Below, in pieces: positions 8,564 to 18,136 of a DNA stretch of 64,000 nt. The position numbers and the translations under genes were made by a program. The notes under the pieces are model-generated. The model ran no database searches, was not told the origin of the DNA, and worked only from the letters and a program-made list of their open reading frames with translations. Position 1 is the first letter of the stretch. Each line of letters begins with the position of its first letter. Source of the DNA: Aquidulcibacter paucihalophilus (GTDB taxonomy: Bacteria > Pseudomonadota > Alphaproteobacteria > Caulobacterales > Caulobacteraceae); the NCBI GenBank assembly GCA_030285985.1, contig CP127384.1:62001-126000 (forward strand). The letters are read 5' to 3'.

Positions 8564-11467
8564 ATGACCGACGCCGCGCCCGACTCGCCCTCCCCCGACG
8601 CCTCCCAGGACGGCCAGCCCGTCCGGCTGTGGATGATCGACGCCTCGGCCTATATCTTCCGCGCCTATCACGCCCTGCCGCCCCTGACGCGCAAGTCCGA
8701 CGGCCTGCCCGTCGGCGCCGTCCAGGGCTACTGCAACATGCTGTGGAAGCTGATCCGCGACATGAAGGGCGCGGACGGCCCGACCCATCTCGTGGCCATC
8801 TTCGACCATTCGGAGAAGACCTTCCGCAATGAGATGTACGACCTCTACAAGGCCAACCGCTCGGCCCCGCCCGAGGACCTGATCCCCCAGTTCCCGCTGG
8901 TCCGCGAGGCCACCGCCGCCTTCGGCGTCCATTGCGTCGAACTGCCCGGCTATGAGGCCGACGACCTGATCGCCACCTATGCCTGCAAGGCGCGCGACGC
9001 CGGCGGCGAGGCGGTGATCGTCTCCTCCGACAAGGACCTGATGCAGCTGATCGGCCCCTCGGTCGTCATGTGGGACCCGATGAAGGAGCGCCGCCTCGCC
9101 GAGGAGGCCGTGTTCGAAAAATTCGGCGTCACCCCCGACAAGGTCGTCGAGGTCCAGGCCCTGATCGGCGACAGCGTCGACAACGTCCCCGGTGCCCCCG
9201 GCATCGGCCCCAAGACCGCCGCCCAGCTGATCGAGGAATACGGCGACCTCGACACGCTTCTGGCCCGCGCCCATGAGATCAAACAGCCCAAACGCCGCGA
9301 GACCCTGATCGAATTCGCCGACCAGATCCGCCTGTCGCGCCGCCTCGTCACCCTCGACTGCGAGGCCCCCGCGCCCGAGCCCATCTCCGACTTCGCCGTC
9401 CGCGACCCGGACCCCGAGACCCTGGCCGCCTTCCTCGACAAGATGGAGTTCCGCTCCCTGCGCAACCGCGTCGGCGACGGCAAGGCCCCCGCGAAAGACG
9501 GCACCGCCTTCGTCGCCCGGCCAAAGGTCCCCTCCGCCCCCGTCGCCACGCCCCGCTACGGCCAGGTCGCCACCGGCCCCGCCGAGGCCCAGGGCTTCGA
9601 CACCGAGGCCTACACCTGCGTCCAGACCCTCGAAGAGCTCGACGCCTGGATCGCCCGCGCGACAGAAGCCGGGGTCGTCGGCTTCGACACCGAGACCGAC
9701 GCCCTGTCCGCCACCCACGCGGGCCTGTGCGGCGTCTCCCTGGCCATCGGCCCCAACGACGCCTGCTACATCCCCCTGACGCACGAGCACCCGCCCGCCG
9801 CCAACGCCGGCGGCCTCGACTTCGGTGGCGAGACCGAGCAGCGCGAAGCCCTCACCCAGATCGACAAGCCTGTGGCCCTCGCCCGCCTGAAGGCCCTGCT
9901 CGAGAACCCCGCCGTCCTCAAGGTCACCCAGAACGGCAAATACGACCTCGCCGTCATGGCGCAGCGCGGCATCCGCGTCGCCCCGATCGACGACACCATG
10001 CTGATCTCCTACGTCCTCGAGGGCGGCCTGCACGCCCACGGCATGGACGAGCTGGCCCGGCTCCACCTCGGCCACGACCCCATCACCTTCAAGACCGTCG
10101 CCGGCACCGGCAAGGCCCAGAAATCCTTCAAACACGTCGAGCTGAAACCGGCCACCGCCTACGCCGCCGAGGACGCCGACGTCACCCTGCGCCTCTGGCA
10201 CATCCTCAAGCCCCGCCTGGCCGAAGACCACCTCGTCACCGTCTATGAGACGCTCGAGCGCGGCATGCCTGCCGTCCTGGCCGACATGGAGCGGGCCGGC
10301 ATCCGCGTCGACCCCGACCGCCTCAAGCGGCTGTCCTCCGAGTTCGGCCTGCGCATGGCCGAGCTGGAGCAGCAGGCGCACGAGCTCGCCGGCCGCCCGT
10401 TCAATGTCGGCTCCCCGCGCCAGATCGGCGACATCCTGTTCGGCGAGATGGCCCTGACCGGCGGCAAGAAGACTGCCAGCGGCCAGTGGGAAACCGGCGC
10501 CGCCACGCTCGAGGCCCTGGCCCTCACCCACGACCTGCCGCGCGTCCTGCTGGACTGGCGTCAGCTCTCCAAGCTCAAGGGCACCTATACCGACGCCCTG
10601 ATCGAGGCCGCCGACAAGACCACCGACCGCGTCCACACCAGCTACCAGCTGGCCGCCGCCACCACCGGCCGCCTCGCCTCCTCCGACCCCAATCTGCAGA
10701 ACATCCCGATCCGCACCGAGACCGGCCGCCAGATCCGCCAGGCCTTCATCGCCGCCCCCGGCCATGTCCTGATCAGCGCCGACTACAGCCAGATCGAGCT
10801 GCGTCTGCTGGCCCATATCGGCGACATCCCCGAGCTCAAGCGCGCCTTCGCCGCCGGCATCGACATCCACACCGCCACGGCCAGCGAGATGTTCGGCGTC
10901 CCCGTCGACCAGATGGACCCCGAGACCCGCCGCCGCGCCAAGGCGATCAATTTCGGCATCGTCTACGGCATCAGCGCCTTCGGCCTGGCCGCCCAGCTGA
11001 ACATCGACCAGGGCGAGGCCGGCGCCTACATCAAGACCTATTTCGAGCGCTTCCCCGGCATCCGCACATACATGGACGCCACCAAGACCCAGGTGCGCGA
11101 GACCGGCATGGTCTCGACCGTCTTCGGCCGCCGCATCCACATCCCCGCCATCCATTCGAAATCCGGGGCCGAGCGCCAGTTCGGCGAACGCGCCGCCATC
11201 AACGCCCCCATCCAGGGCGCCGCCGCCGACATCATCCGCCGCGCCATGATGCGGATGCCGGGGGCGCTGGTCGACGCCGGCCTGTCAACGAAGATGCTGC
11301 TCCAGGTCCACGACGAACTGGTCTTCGAGGCCCCGGAGTCCGAGGCCGAGCGCGCCATCGCCGTGATCAAGCGGACGATGGAAGGGGCGGCGGAACCGGC
11401 CGTGGCGCTGACGGTGCCGCTCGTGGTGGAGGCTCGGGCGGCGGGCAATTGGGACGAGGCGCACTGA
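8564..11467 (+). CDS. polA: DNA polymerase I
   Basis: A 967-residue, three-domain Pol I for Okazaki fragment maturation and excision repair. The 5'-3' exonuclease spans about residues 20-315 (DASAYIFRAYHALP). The 3'-5' proofreading domain starts near residue 345 and keeps its catalytic acids in FDTETD (Asp375, Glu377), so it is probably active. The polymerase domain contains DYSQIELR (metal ligand Asp740), the finger O-helix RRRAKAINFGIVYGIS and QVHDELVFE (Asp917, Glu918). It is convergent with the export operon to its right and ends 7 bases from that operon's last stop. Confidence 0.98.
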   Translation: MTDAAPDSPSPDASQDGQPVRLWMIDASAYIFRAYHALPPLTRKSDGLPVGAVQGYCNMLWKLIRDMKGADGPTHLVAIFDHSEKTFRNEMYDLYKANRSAPPEDLIPQFPLVREATAAFGVHCVELPGYEADDLIATYACKARDAGGEAVIVSSDKDLMQLIGPSVVMWDPMKERRLAEEAVFEKFGVTPDKVVEVQALIGDSVDNVPGAPGIGPKTAAQLIEEYGDLDTLLARAHEIKQPKRRETLIEFADQIRLSRRLVTLDCEAPAPEPISDFAVRDPDPETLAAFLDKMEFRSLRNRVGDGKAPAKDGTAFVARPKVPSAPVATPRYGQVATGPAEAQGFDTEAYTCVQTLEELDAWIARATEAGVVGFDTETDALSATHAGLCGVSLAIGPNDACYIPLTHEHPPAANAGGLDFGGETEQREALTQIDKPVALARLKALLENPAVLKVTQNGKYDLAVMAQRGIRVAPIDDTMLISYVLEGGLHAHGMDELARLHLGHDPITFKTVAGTGKAQKSFKHVELKPATAYAAEDADVTLRLWHILKPRLAEDHLVTVYETLERGMPAVLADMERAGIRVDPDRLKRLSSEFGLRMAELEQQAHELAGRPFNVGSPRQIGDILFGEMALTGGKKTASGQWETGAATLEALALTHDLPRVLLDWRQLSKLKGTYTDALIEAADKTTDRVHTSYQLAAATTGRLASSDPNLQNIPIRTETGRQIRQAFIAAPGHVLISADYSQIELRLLAHIGDIPELKRAFAAGIDIHTATASEMFGVPVDQMDPETRRRAKAINFGIVYGISAFGLAAQLNIDQGEAGAYIKTYFERFPGIRTYMDATKTQVRETGMVSTVFGRRIHIPAIHSKSGAERQFGERAAINAPIQGAAADIIRRAMMRMPGALVDAGLSTKMLLQVHDELVFEAPESEAERAIAVIKRTMEGAAEPAVALTVPLVVEARAAGNWDEAH

Positions 11468-11474
11468 AGGCCGT

Positions 11475-12185
11475 TTAGCCGGTAAAGCCGTCGCCGGTTT
11501 CACCGATATTGGACACCAACCGCCCGCCCTCCAGGGTCACCTGGCGGCTGCACCGTCCGGCCACGCCTTCATCGTGGGTGCACATCAGGAAGGTTGTGCC
11601 GTCATCCCGGTTAACCTCACGCATCAGACCCAGCACAAGATCGGCCGACTCCCGGTCGAGGTTTCCGGTCGGTTCGTCGGCGATTATGAGGTCCGGCCGG
11701 TTCATCAGGGCACGGGCGATGGCGACGCGCTGCTTCTGCCCGCCTGAAAGGCGGGTGGCCGGGAAGTCGATACGGTCCTTCAGCCCCACCCGCGTGAGCA
11801 GGTCCCGCGCACGTTCGCGCATCGCCGGTGAAATCCCGCCGGCCGGGGCGGCGGCGGGGAAGGCCACATTCTCCATCGCCGTGAAGTCCGGCAGGAGGTG
11901 ATGGAACTGGAACACAAAGCCGAGGCGGCGGTTTCGAAACTGCGCCCGCATCCGCTCCGACAGGCCGTCCACCCGTTCGCCGCTGATGGTCAGGCTTCCG
12001 GCCGTCGGGGCCAACAACAGCCCGATGATCGACAACAGCGTCGACTTTCCCGACCCGGACGCACCCAGCAATGCGACCAGCTCGCCCTTGTCGAGGGTCA
12101 GGTCGATACCCTTCAGCACGAGGGTTTCCTCGTCGCCGTTGCGGAACGTCTTCTCGATCCCCAGCGCTTCCAGGACTCTCGTCAT
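11475..12185 (-). CDS. ABC transporter ATP-binding protein, LolD/MacB type
   Basis: A 236-residue ATPase that would drive the adjacent FtsX-like permease. Walker A is GASGSGKS (41-48), the signature is LSGGQKQR (from 146), and Walker B with the extended Glu is in IIADEPTGNLD; the order and the PTGNLD ending are typical of the LolD/MacB/FtsE subgroup. The ATG at 12185 overlaps the permease stop (ATGA), and the longer upstream frame is the permease read out of frame. Last gene of an adaptor-permease-ATPase operon. Confidence 0.93.
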   Translation of the reverse strand: MTRVLEALGIEKTFRNGDEETLVLKGIDLTLDKGELVALLGASGSGKSTLLSIIGLLLAPTAGSLTISGERVDGLSERMRAQFRNRRLGFVFQFHHLLPDFTAMENVAFPAAAPAGGISPAMRERARDLLTRVGLKDRIDFPATRLSGGQKQRVAIARALMNRPDLIIADEPTGNLDRESADLVLGLMREVNRDDGTTFLMCTHDEGVAGRCSRQVTLEGGRLVSNIGETGDGFTG

Positions 12186-13387
12186 TGCTGGATCGCCTCC
12201 AGTGGATCGACCCTGGACGCCGAGCGCGCAGGAAGGATGGAGGCCACCACCGCGCCGAGGGTGGTGAGGACCAGAGCCCAGACATAGCCGCCCTGTTCCG
12301 GCGCGATCGGCAGGATGGACGTGCCGTCGGGCCTTGTGATGCCCTCGATCCAGACACAGAGGCCATAGCCCGTGGCGCAGCCGATCAGGGCGCCGATCAG
12401 GCCGATCAAAAGTCCCTGAAGGACGAAAACCCATAGAATAAAGCCACTCGGCACGCCGAAGGCCCGCATGATCCCCACCTCGCTCCGGCGCCGGTAGGCC
12501 GAAAGAACAAGGGCGCTGGCGACGCCGATGATGATCGAGATCAACGAAAAAGCCTGGATCATGGTGCCGGTCCGCGCCTGGGCCTGCAGGGCATCCTCCA
12601 GTCCGAGGTTCTTCTCCTGCCAGGGTGTGGCGCGCAGGCCGGTCGCCTCGCCCAGGAATTGGGCCTTGGCGCGGGCGGCCTCCGGATCGTTCAGCTTGAC
12701 CTCGATGTTCGTCACGCCCTCGGGCAGGACGAAAAGCGGCCGGGCGGTCTGCAAGGAGACGAAGGCGATGCGCTCGTCCAGGCTCTGGACGCCCGTGCGG
12801 AACACACCCTTGACCGTCAACTGTCGCTCGACGCCACGTTCGGTCCGCAGCAGGACAGACTGGCCGGCGCCGAGTCCCAGTTGCTCGGCCGTCCGCACGC
12901 CGATCAACAGGCCGTCCGCCCCCAGGTCGCCATCGCCCTCAATGATATTCGGGGTGATCTCGGAGATGGCGTCGATGCCCTGCGGCTCCAGCCCGATGAT
13001 CGATACGGGCCTCACGGCCTCGGCCTTGACGAGAAAGGCGCTGCCGGAAATCCGGGCGCTGATGGCGGTCACGGCCGGATCGGAACGCAGGAGCTCGACC
13101 ACCATCGGCCAGTTTCGGATCTGCTCCCGCTGGAAGGTGGAAACCAGCGCCACGGATTCGACCGGCAGGTCCGGCCCGGCCAATACCCGCGCAACCCGCG
13201 TCGGCGGCTCAAGACTGATGTGTGCGCTGTCGCCCGTCACCTGGTCGGTCAGAAGCGTGGCAAGGCCGGCGATCAGGGCGGTGATGAAGACGAAGACCGT
13301 GACCCCAAGCGCAACGCCCGTAATCAGCAGCAGGGTCTGGGACGGGCTGGAAAAAAGATACCGACGCGCGACCAGGAGGACGAACAT
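12182..13387 (-). CDS. ABC transporter permease, FtsX/MacB-like
   Basis: A 401-residue inner-membrane protein with one N-terminal membrane helix (about residues 16-40), a large periplasmic domain of about 220 residues, and three C-terminal helices (about 270-395), the layout of FtsX/LolCE/MacB-type permeases. It begins three bases after the adaptor gene stop and overlaps the ATPase start. Such complexes work by mechanotransmission on periplasmic substrates instead of moving them through a channel. The substrate is unknown; lipoproteins, lipids or small hydrophobic compounds are possible. Confidence 0.9.
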   Translation of the reverse strand: MFVLLVARRYLFSSPSQTLLLITGVALGVTVFVFITALIAGLATLLTDQVTGDSAHISLEPPTRVARVLAGPDLPVESVALVSTFQREQIRNWPMVVELLRSDPAVTAISARISGSAFLVKAEAVRPVSIIGLEPQGIDAISEITPNIIEGDGDLGADGLLIGVRTAEQLGLGAGQSVLLRTERGVERQLTVKGVFRTGVQSLDERIAFVSLQTARPLFVLPEGVTNIEVKLNDPEAARAKAQFLGEATGLRATPWQEKNLGLEDALQAQARTGTMIQAFSLISIIIGVASALVLSAYRRRSEVGIMRAFGVPSGFILWVFVLQGLLIGLIGALIGCATGYGLCVWIEGITRPDGTSILPIAPEQGGYVWALVLTTLGAVVASILPARSASRVDPLEAIQQ

Positions 13388-13390
13388 GGG

Positions 13391-14464
13391 TCATCCACCC
13401 GACATCGGCGCCACGGGACGAACACGTGCGCCGGGGCTTGTCGAAGCAGGGTCCAGAACCACGCGGTCGCCGGCCTTCAACCCCGTCTCGACAATCGCGT
13501 TGACCGAAGGCCAACGCGCCATGGTGATCGGTCGCAGTCGAACAATATCGTCGGCATCCACCACATAGACCTTTGCCGCGACCGTCGCGTCCACCACGGC
13601 GCTGCGCGGTACAACGGTCGCACCCTGACGCTGATCCACAATAATGGTCACGTCTACGGACCGGCCCGGCGGAAGATCCGGCGCGCCGTCCGACGACAGC
13701 CGGACCATGCGTCCACCGGTGCTGGAGTCGACCCTCGGCGAAACCTCGGTGACGCGAGCCGAAAAGATGACGGAGGATCCTGACAGTGCGGCACGGGCCA
13801 TCTGGCCGGGCCTCAGGGCGTCGGCATAGGCCTCCTCGACCTCGGCGCGTATCTCGACACCGCTTGTCGAGCCCAGCTCAAACAGGGTTTCGCCGGCCGC
13901 CACCACCTGACCGTTGTCGATCGGACGAACCAGCACCATACCGGCCATCGGGGCCAGGATGGTGAAGGCCCGCGCCCGCTCGGCCGACGCGCGCACGGCG
14001 GCGGAAGCGGCCGCGACATTGGCCTCCGCCGTGTCGAGCGCTGCACGCGCGGCGTCGAGCGCCGCCCTGGCGGCAAAGCCTCGCTCGTGCAGGGTCCGGG
14101 TTCGTTGATGGCTGAGCCGCGCTTCCCTCGCCTCAGCCTCGGCGGCGCGCAGCCGGGCCACATCCGCCTCCGTCTGCGCCTGTTCGACCGCCGCGAGAAT
14201 GACCGCCAGGGGGGCTCCCGCCGCGACCTGGTCTCCCTCATCCTGAAACAGACGGGTGACCTGGCCCGGGTTGGGCGATGAGACCTGCACCAGCTCCGCC
14301 GAGCGGGCGCGCCCGACCACGGACAGGGCCTGCTCGATCGTCCGGGGTCTGATCTCGAGGACGGCGACCTCGGCCGGACGTCGGGACAGGGCGACCACGG
14401 CCGCGACCACAATCACCAGCACCAGGCCAATCGCGAACAAGACCGGTCTGGAGATTGCCCGCAT
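13391..14464 (-). CDS. periplasmic adaptor subunit (HlyD/MacA/DevB type)
   Basis: A 357-residue membrane-fusion protein. One N-terminal anchor (about residues 8-26) is followed by a lipoyl-like half (SPNPGQVTRLFQDEGDQV), a helical hairpin rich in Ala/Glu/Arg (about 90-165), the second lipoyl half (APMAGMVLVRPIDNGQVV) and beta-barrel domains. First gene of the operon with the permease and ATPase, resembling DevBCA or MacAB-type exporters that dock on a TolC-like channel. No TolC gene is in the window. Start ATG at 14464 with GGGAAG upstream. Confidence 0.9.
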   Translation of the reverse strand: MRAISRPVLFAIGLVLVIVVAAVVALSRRPAEVAVLEIRPRTIEQALSVVGRARSAELVQVSSPNPGQVTRLFQDEGDQVAAGAPLAVILAAVEQAQTEADVARLRAAEAEAREARLSHQRTRTLHERGFAARAALDAARAALDTAEANVAAASAAVRASAERARAFTILAPMAGMVLVRPIDNGQVVAAGETLFELGSTSGVEIRAEVEEAYADALRPGQMARAALSGSSVIFSARVTEVSPRVDSSTGGRMVRLSSDGAPDLPPGRSVDVTIIVDQRQGATVVPRSAVVDATVAAKVYVVDADDIVRLRPITMARWPSVNAIVETGLKAGDRVVLDPASTSPGARVRPVAPMSGG

Positions 14465-14555
14465 GTCGTGATCTTCCCGGCCGCGGCGCGACGCGACGCC
14501 CTGTTCCTGCGCGACTGACCGCCGCTATGCAAGTTCTCAGAGCCGTCGCGAGGCT

Positions 14556-14807
14556 TCAGACGCCCGGCAAGAACGCCGATCTTCCCGCACAGGGCTCAAC
14601 GTCGACGATCGGAACCAATCTGGAAGGGGGTCTCCAGCCTACCGACCGCAGCTCGATCCGCGCCGCCTGTTGCAGGATGGCGCCGGGGCAGGCGCGCTCG
14701 ATCTCGGACAGCAGGGTACCGATGCCGGCGCGGCCGTCGGCGCTGGTCAGGTCGAGGCCCTCCAGGGCCTGCAGCAGGCGGGCGGCGATGCGATCTTCGG
14801 CACGCAT
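14556..14807 (-). CDS. hypothetical 83-residue protein
   Basis: A short protein starting at the ATG at 14807 with an AGAGGA ribosome site upstream. The first half is a charged helical segment (MRAEDRIAARLLQALEG); the second half contains two Cys and ends in a Pro-rich stretch. No family is recognised and no signal or membrane segment is seen. It lies 91 bases upstream of the adaptor gene on the same strand, so it could be cotranscribed. Evidence for coding is the start context and codon bias. Confidence 0.6.
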   Translation of the reverse strand: MRAEDRIAARLLQALEGLDLTSADGRAGIGTLLSEIERACPGAILQQAARIELRSVGWRPPSRLVPIVDVEPCAGRSAFLPGV

Positions 14808-14923
14808 GATCTGTGTCCTCTTTCTGTAACGCCGACCCGGGGTGATCCAGCCGAACGGAGGGGGCGGAGTCAATCAGAACGTTCGTGATTTGTTCTTTTC
14901 GTGTGGGCTACCCCCAAAGCTAT

Positions 14924-15109
14924 CGTCATTCCGGGCGGAGAGGCGCGCAGCGGCTCGCAGACCCGGAACCCAGCGGCGCCGCGACGGCGGCGAAACACTG
15001 GCGTTCGCAAGAGGCCCTCACCCGTAAACACCGCGCTCCCGACAGGTTCGCGCTATCGCGCGCCGCTGGGTTCCGGGTCTCCGCTGCGCTTCGCCCGGAA
15101 TGACGAAAG
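14924..15109. repeat. repeat family A, copy 1
   Basis: About 186 bases bounded by inverted ends (CGTCATTCCGGGCG at the left, CGCCCGGAATGACG at the right) with internal GAACCCAGCGGCG and CGCCGCTGGGTTC arms, so the whole unit is an imperfect long palindrome. It is a divergent member of the family at 50194, 55745 and 61006, carrying TTCCGGG where the others have CTCCGG. It lies in the gene-free stretch between two divergent genes. Confidence 0.85.
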
Positions 15110-15452
15110 CAAGAGGGGATGGGGCGCCGCCAACAGTGTCTTCTCGCCCCCGATAAACACGCCCCTTCCAGCCCCGAAAGGTGCCCTTACAGTCCCCGAA
15201 CAGCCGCCGCGCACCACCACCAACCCCCCATCACTCCGCACCGGCGTATAATGCGACTCGAGGCGGCCAAAGGGCCGCCCCGCTTGAACGGTCTTTGACA
15301 TCACCACCCTCAAACCCCGCCCGACCGCCCCAGGCCGACGCGGATTGTCAGCAGATTGACGCTGCCCGGACCCGCGCCCGAAACCGCCCCAACTTTTTCC
15401 GCGCCTCACAGTGTACTCCCGCCCCTCGCGCCGCCCGTGCTAAGGCCCCGCC
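15110..15452. other. gene-free stretch with a hairpin and a TATAAT box
   Basis: No convincing gene on either strand. The visible structure is TATAAT at 15247-15252, with no good -35 at the right distance, and a perfect 7-bp stem GGCGGCC/GGCCGCC at 15262-15279. The final 100 bases are C-rich and lead into the flavoprotein start. A short minus-strand frame across it continues into repeat A and is not believed to be coding. A small RNA or leader is possible but unsupported. Confidence 0.4.
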
Positions 15453-16640
15453 ATGACCCCTCAGACCACAGATGTCCTGATCGTCGGCGCCGGCGCGGCC
15501 GGGATGATGTGCGCCATCGAGGCCGGGCGGCGCGGGCGCTCGGTCCGCATCCTCGACCACGCCCGGGCGCCGGGCGAGAAGATCCGCATCTCCGGCGGCG
15601 GGCGCTGCAACTTCACCAACACCGGGACCAGCCCCGCCAATTTCCTCGGCGAGAACCCCCGGTTCGCCACCTCGGCCCTGAAACGGTTCAGCCAGCATGA
15701 CTTCGTCAAACGCGTCGACCGCGCCGGCATCGCCTGGCACGAAAAGACCCTCGGCCAGCTGTTCTGCGATGACTCGGCCAAACAGATCATCCGCATGCTG
15801 ACCGACGACATGCGGGCGGCGGGCGTGGTCCTGTCGCTGGGCGTCTCGGTCGATCGCGTCGACCGGGTCGCCGATGGCTATGAGGCCGCCCTGTCGGACG
15901 GCTCCGTGGTCCGCAGCCGCTCACTGGTGCTGGCCACCGGCGGCAAGTCGATCCCCAAGATGGGGGCCACCGGCTGGGCCTGGGACGCCGCCCGCCAGTT
16001 CGGCCTGCGCGTCACCGACACCCGCCCGGCCCTGGTCCCCCTGACCTTCGAGGCCGGCCTGCTGGAGACGCTGACGCCCCTCGCCGGCGTCGCCGTCGAC
16101 GCCGTGGTCAAGGGCGGCGGCACCAGCTTCGCCGAGGCCATGCTGTTCACCCACCGCGGCCTGTCGGGCCCCGCCATCCTCCAGATCAGCTCCTACTGGC
16201 GCGAAGGGGAGCCCATCACCGTCGCCATGGCCCCCGGCGAGGATCTCTACGCCCGCCTCAAGGCCGCCAAGGAGGAGAACGGCAAACAGATGGTCCACAC
16301 GGCGCTCGGCCACCTCATCCCCCGCCGCCTCGCCGAAAGCGTCTGCGAGCGCGAGGACGTCAAGGGCAAGCTGGCCGAGGTCGGCGACAAGACCCTGCGC
16401 CGCCTCGACGCCGCCGTGAACGGCTGGACCGTCAAGCCCGTCGGCTCCGAAGGCTACCGCACCGCCGAGGTCACCCTGGGCGGCGTCGCAACCGACCAGC
16501 TGGACCAGCAGACCATGGCCGCGACCTCCGTCCCCGGCCTCTACGTCATCGGCGAGGCCGCCGACGTCACCGGCTGGCTCGGCGGCTACAATTTCCAGTG
16601 GGCCTGGTCGTCGGGTTGGGCGGCAGGGCAGGCTTGCTGA
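15453..16640 (+). CDS. NAD(P)/FAD-dependent oxidoreductase, HI0933/YhiN family
   Basis: A 395-residue flavoprotein. The N-terminal dinucleotide-binding motif is VGAGAAGMM (about residues 11-19), followed by the family-specific GEKIRISGGGRCNFTN block (from about 43) and a C-terminal GEAADVTGWLGGYNFQWA segment that closes the FAD site. Proteins of this family are conserved but their reaction is not established. A diverged relative of the same superfamily is at 50409-51638. The ATG at 15453 has no strong Shine-Dalgarno sequence, but the conserved motif begins directly after it. Confidence 0.9.
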   Translation: MTPQTTDVLIVGAGAAGMMCAIEAGRRGRSVRILDHARAPGEKIRISGGGRCNFTNTGTSPANFLGENPRFATSALKRFSQHDFVKRVDRAGIAWHEKTLGQLFCDDSAKQIIRMLTDDMRAAGVVLSLGVSVDRVDRVADGYEAALSDGSVVRSRSLVLATGGKSIPKMGATGWAWDAARQFGLRVTDTRPALVPLTFEAGLLETLTPLAGVAVDAVVKGGGTSFAEAMLFTHRGLSGPAILQISSYWREGEPITVAMAPGEDLYARLKAAKEENGKQMVHTALGHLIPRRLAESVCEREDVKGKLAEVGDKTLRRLDAAVNGWTVKPVGSEGYRTAEVTLGGVATDQLDQQTMAATSVPGLYVIGEAADVTGWLGGYNFQWAWSSGWAAGQAC

Positions 16641-16646
16641 GCACGC

Positions 16647-17267
16647 TCAGGGACAGACCTGAGGTCGGGAGACGGCCACCGGCGGAGCGGAGGCGACCAC
16701 CAGCATCTGTGTCTCGCGCGGCGCCGAAGCGGGCTGGGCGGCGAAGAGCCGGTTCCTTTCCGTCAGCGTGAGCGTCTCGATGGCGACGGCGTTCCAGCGC
16801 TGACCCTCGTCGTCCTCCACAGCGAGAATGAAGCGGCCGCCCTGAGTGGCTGCTTCCAGAAGCCCCGGAGTCGCAGGCCCACCGTAGGCGTCCGCTCCGT
16901 GTCCACCGCTGGACCAATACTGGCGGTGGTCCGGCCCTGCGGGAACGAACACGCGATAGCCCCGCCAAACCTGTCCCGAAGGACCCTCGACCACGGACTG
17001 AACCCAGCTGTCGCGGTTGCGGCAGTAGTTCTGGAAACCGATCGACCATGACACCGAGTTCGGCGTCGAAAGATCGACGGCCTCGTTCTCGAAACCGATC
17101 GCGAACTGGAAGCCCGAGGCGTCGACATAGTCTCCCGCCTTGAGCGAAAGCTCTCCTGTCGGTTCAAGCCTGACGGTCTCCGTCCGCATCGGCCGTCCGG
17201 ACGGGTCGGACGAAGTCGCGCAGGACGAGATAACGAGCGCCGCAAAGGCACAAAGCAAGGTTCGCAT
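16647..17267 (-). CDS. hypothetical lipoprotein
   Basis: A 206-residue protein with a lipoprotein signal ([16 protein letters not shown], Cys16). The mature part is mostly beta-like, with a C-terminal Pro/Ala/Val tail, and has no motif I recognise. The start ATG at 17267 is preceded by AGGAAG. It ends six bases from the convergent flavoprotein gene. Envelope location is the only safe inference. Confidence 0.75.
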   Translation of the reverse strand: MRTLLCAFAALVISSCATSSDPSGRPMRTETVRLEPTGELSLKAGDYVDASGFQFAIGFENEAVDLSTPNSVSWSIGFQNYCRNRDSWVQSVVEGPSGQVWRGYRVFVPAGPDHRQYWSSGGHGADAYGGPATPGLLEAATQGGRFILAVEDDEGQRWNAVAIETLTLTERNRLFAAQPASAPRETQMLVVASAPPVAVSRPQVCP

Positions 17268-17382
17268 CTGGCTTCCTGTTTTCCCGTCACAGTGGTGGCA
17301 CCGGCCAGATCAAGTCAAGCCAGCCCGGCGGGTCGATCCGTCAGGTCTTCGCGGGCCTGCGTTTCGCCGCTACATCCCCCCC

Positions 17383-18135
17383 ATGCCCTTCACCGCCACC
17401 GTCCTGACCATGTTCCCCGAGGCCTTTCCCGGCCCGCTCGGCGTCTCGCTGATCGGCACCGCGTGGCGCGAGCGCGGGCTCTGGAGCCTTGATACGGTTG
17501 ACATTCGGGCCTTTTCCACAGATACGCGCGGCTTCCTGGACGACACCCCCGCGGGTGGCGGCCCGGGAGCCGTGCTGAAAGCGGACGTGGTGGCCAGGGC
17601 GCTCGACAGCGTATCCGGGTCAGGACGGCCGCTTTTGTACATGAGCGCCCGGGGTCGGCCCCTGACCCAGGCGCGCGTCAAGGAATGGGCGAAGGCGGAC
17701 GGGATTACCGTCCTCTGCGGCCGGTTCGAGGGGGTGGACCAGCGCGTGCTCGACGCGCGCGGGTTCGAGGAGGTCTCCGTCGGGGACGCGGTGCTTGCCG
17801 GTGGCGAGGCGGCGGCCATGGTGGTCATCGAGGCGTGCGTACGACTGATCCCCGGAGTGCTGGGCCAGGCGATGAGCCTGAGTTCGGAGAGCTTCGAGGA
17901 CGGCCTTCTGGAGCATCCGCAGTACACGCGACCGCGAACGTTCGAGGGGCTGGAGATACCCGAGGTGCTTCTGTCGGGCGACCACAAGAAGGTCGCACAA
18001 TGGCGCGAAGAGCAGCGGCGAGAGACGACCCGGGAACGACGGCCAGACCTCTGGGCGGCTTATCCGGACAAGACCAATGCGGGACCAGGGCCCGCCAAAT
18101 CACAGCTAAAGAGCGCAAAAGCTCGAGGAGAATAG
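17383..18135 (+). CDS. trmD: tRNA (guanine37-N1)-methyltransferase
   Basis: A 250-residue SPOUT enzyme that makes m1G37 in tRNAs to prevent frameshifting. Visible family blocks are [17 protein letters not shown] at the N-terminus, [11 protein letters not shown] and [14 protein letters not shown] in the knotted SAM site, and [11 protein letters not shown] with the catalytic-region Asp. The C-terminal tail (residues about 225-250) is Lys/Ala-rich. The start chosen, ATG 17383, gives the standard N-terminus. It is followed after one base by rplS; rpsP and rimM, its usual upstream partners, are not here. Confidence 0.97.
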   Translation: MPFTATVLTMFPEAFPGPLGVSLIGTAWRERGLWSLDTVDIRAFSTDTRGFLDDTPAGGGPGAVLKADVVARALDSVSGSGRPLLYMSARGRPLTQARVKEWAKADGITVLCGRFEGVDQRVLDARGFEEVSVGDAVLAGGEAAAMVVIEACVRLIPGVLGQAMSLSSESFEDGLLEHPQYTRPRTFEGLEIPEVLLSGDHKKVAQWREEQRRETTRERRPDLWAAYPDKTNAGPGPAKSQLKSAKARGE

Positions 18136-18136
18136 A

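Noticed and set aside
8456..11155. Very long open frame (899 codons) antisense to polA
   Set aside because: It lies fully opposite a complete, motif-bearing polA and is Gly/Ala/Asp-rich with no family motif; long antisense frames are normal at this GC bias.
15053..15409. Minus-strand frame of 118 codons crossing repeat A1
   Set aside because: Part of it is translated repeat, and no start context or family is seen.
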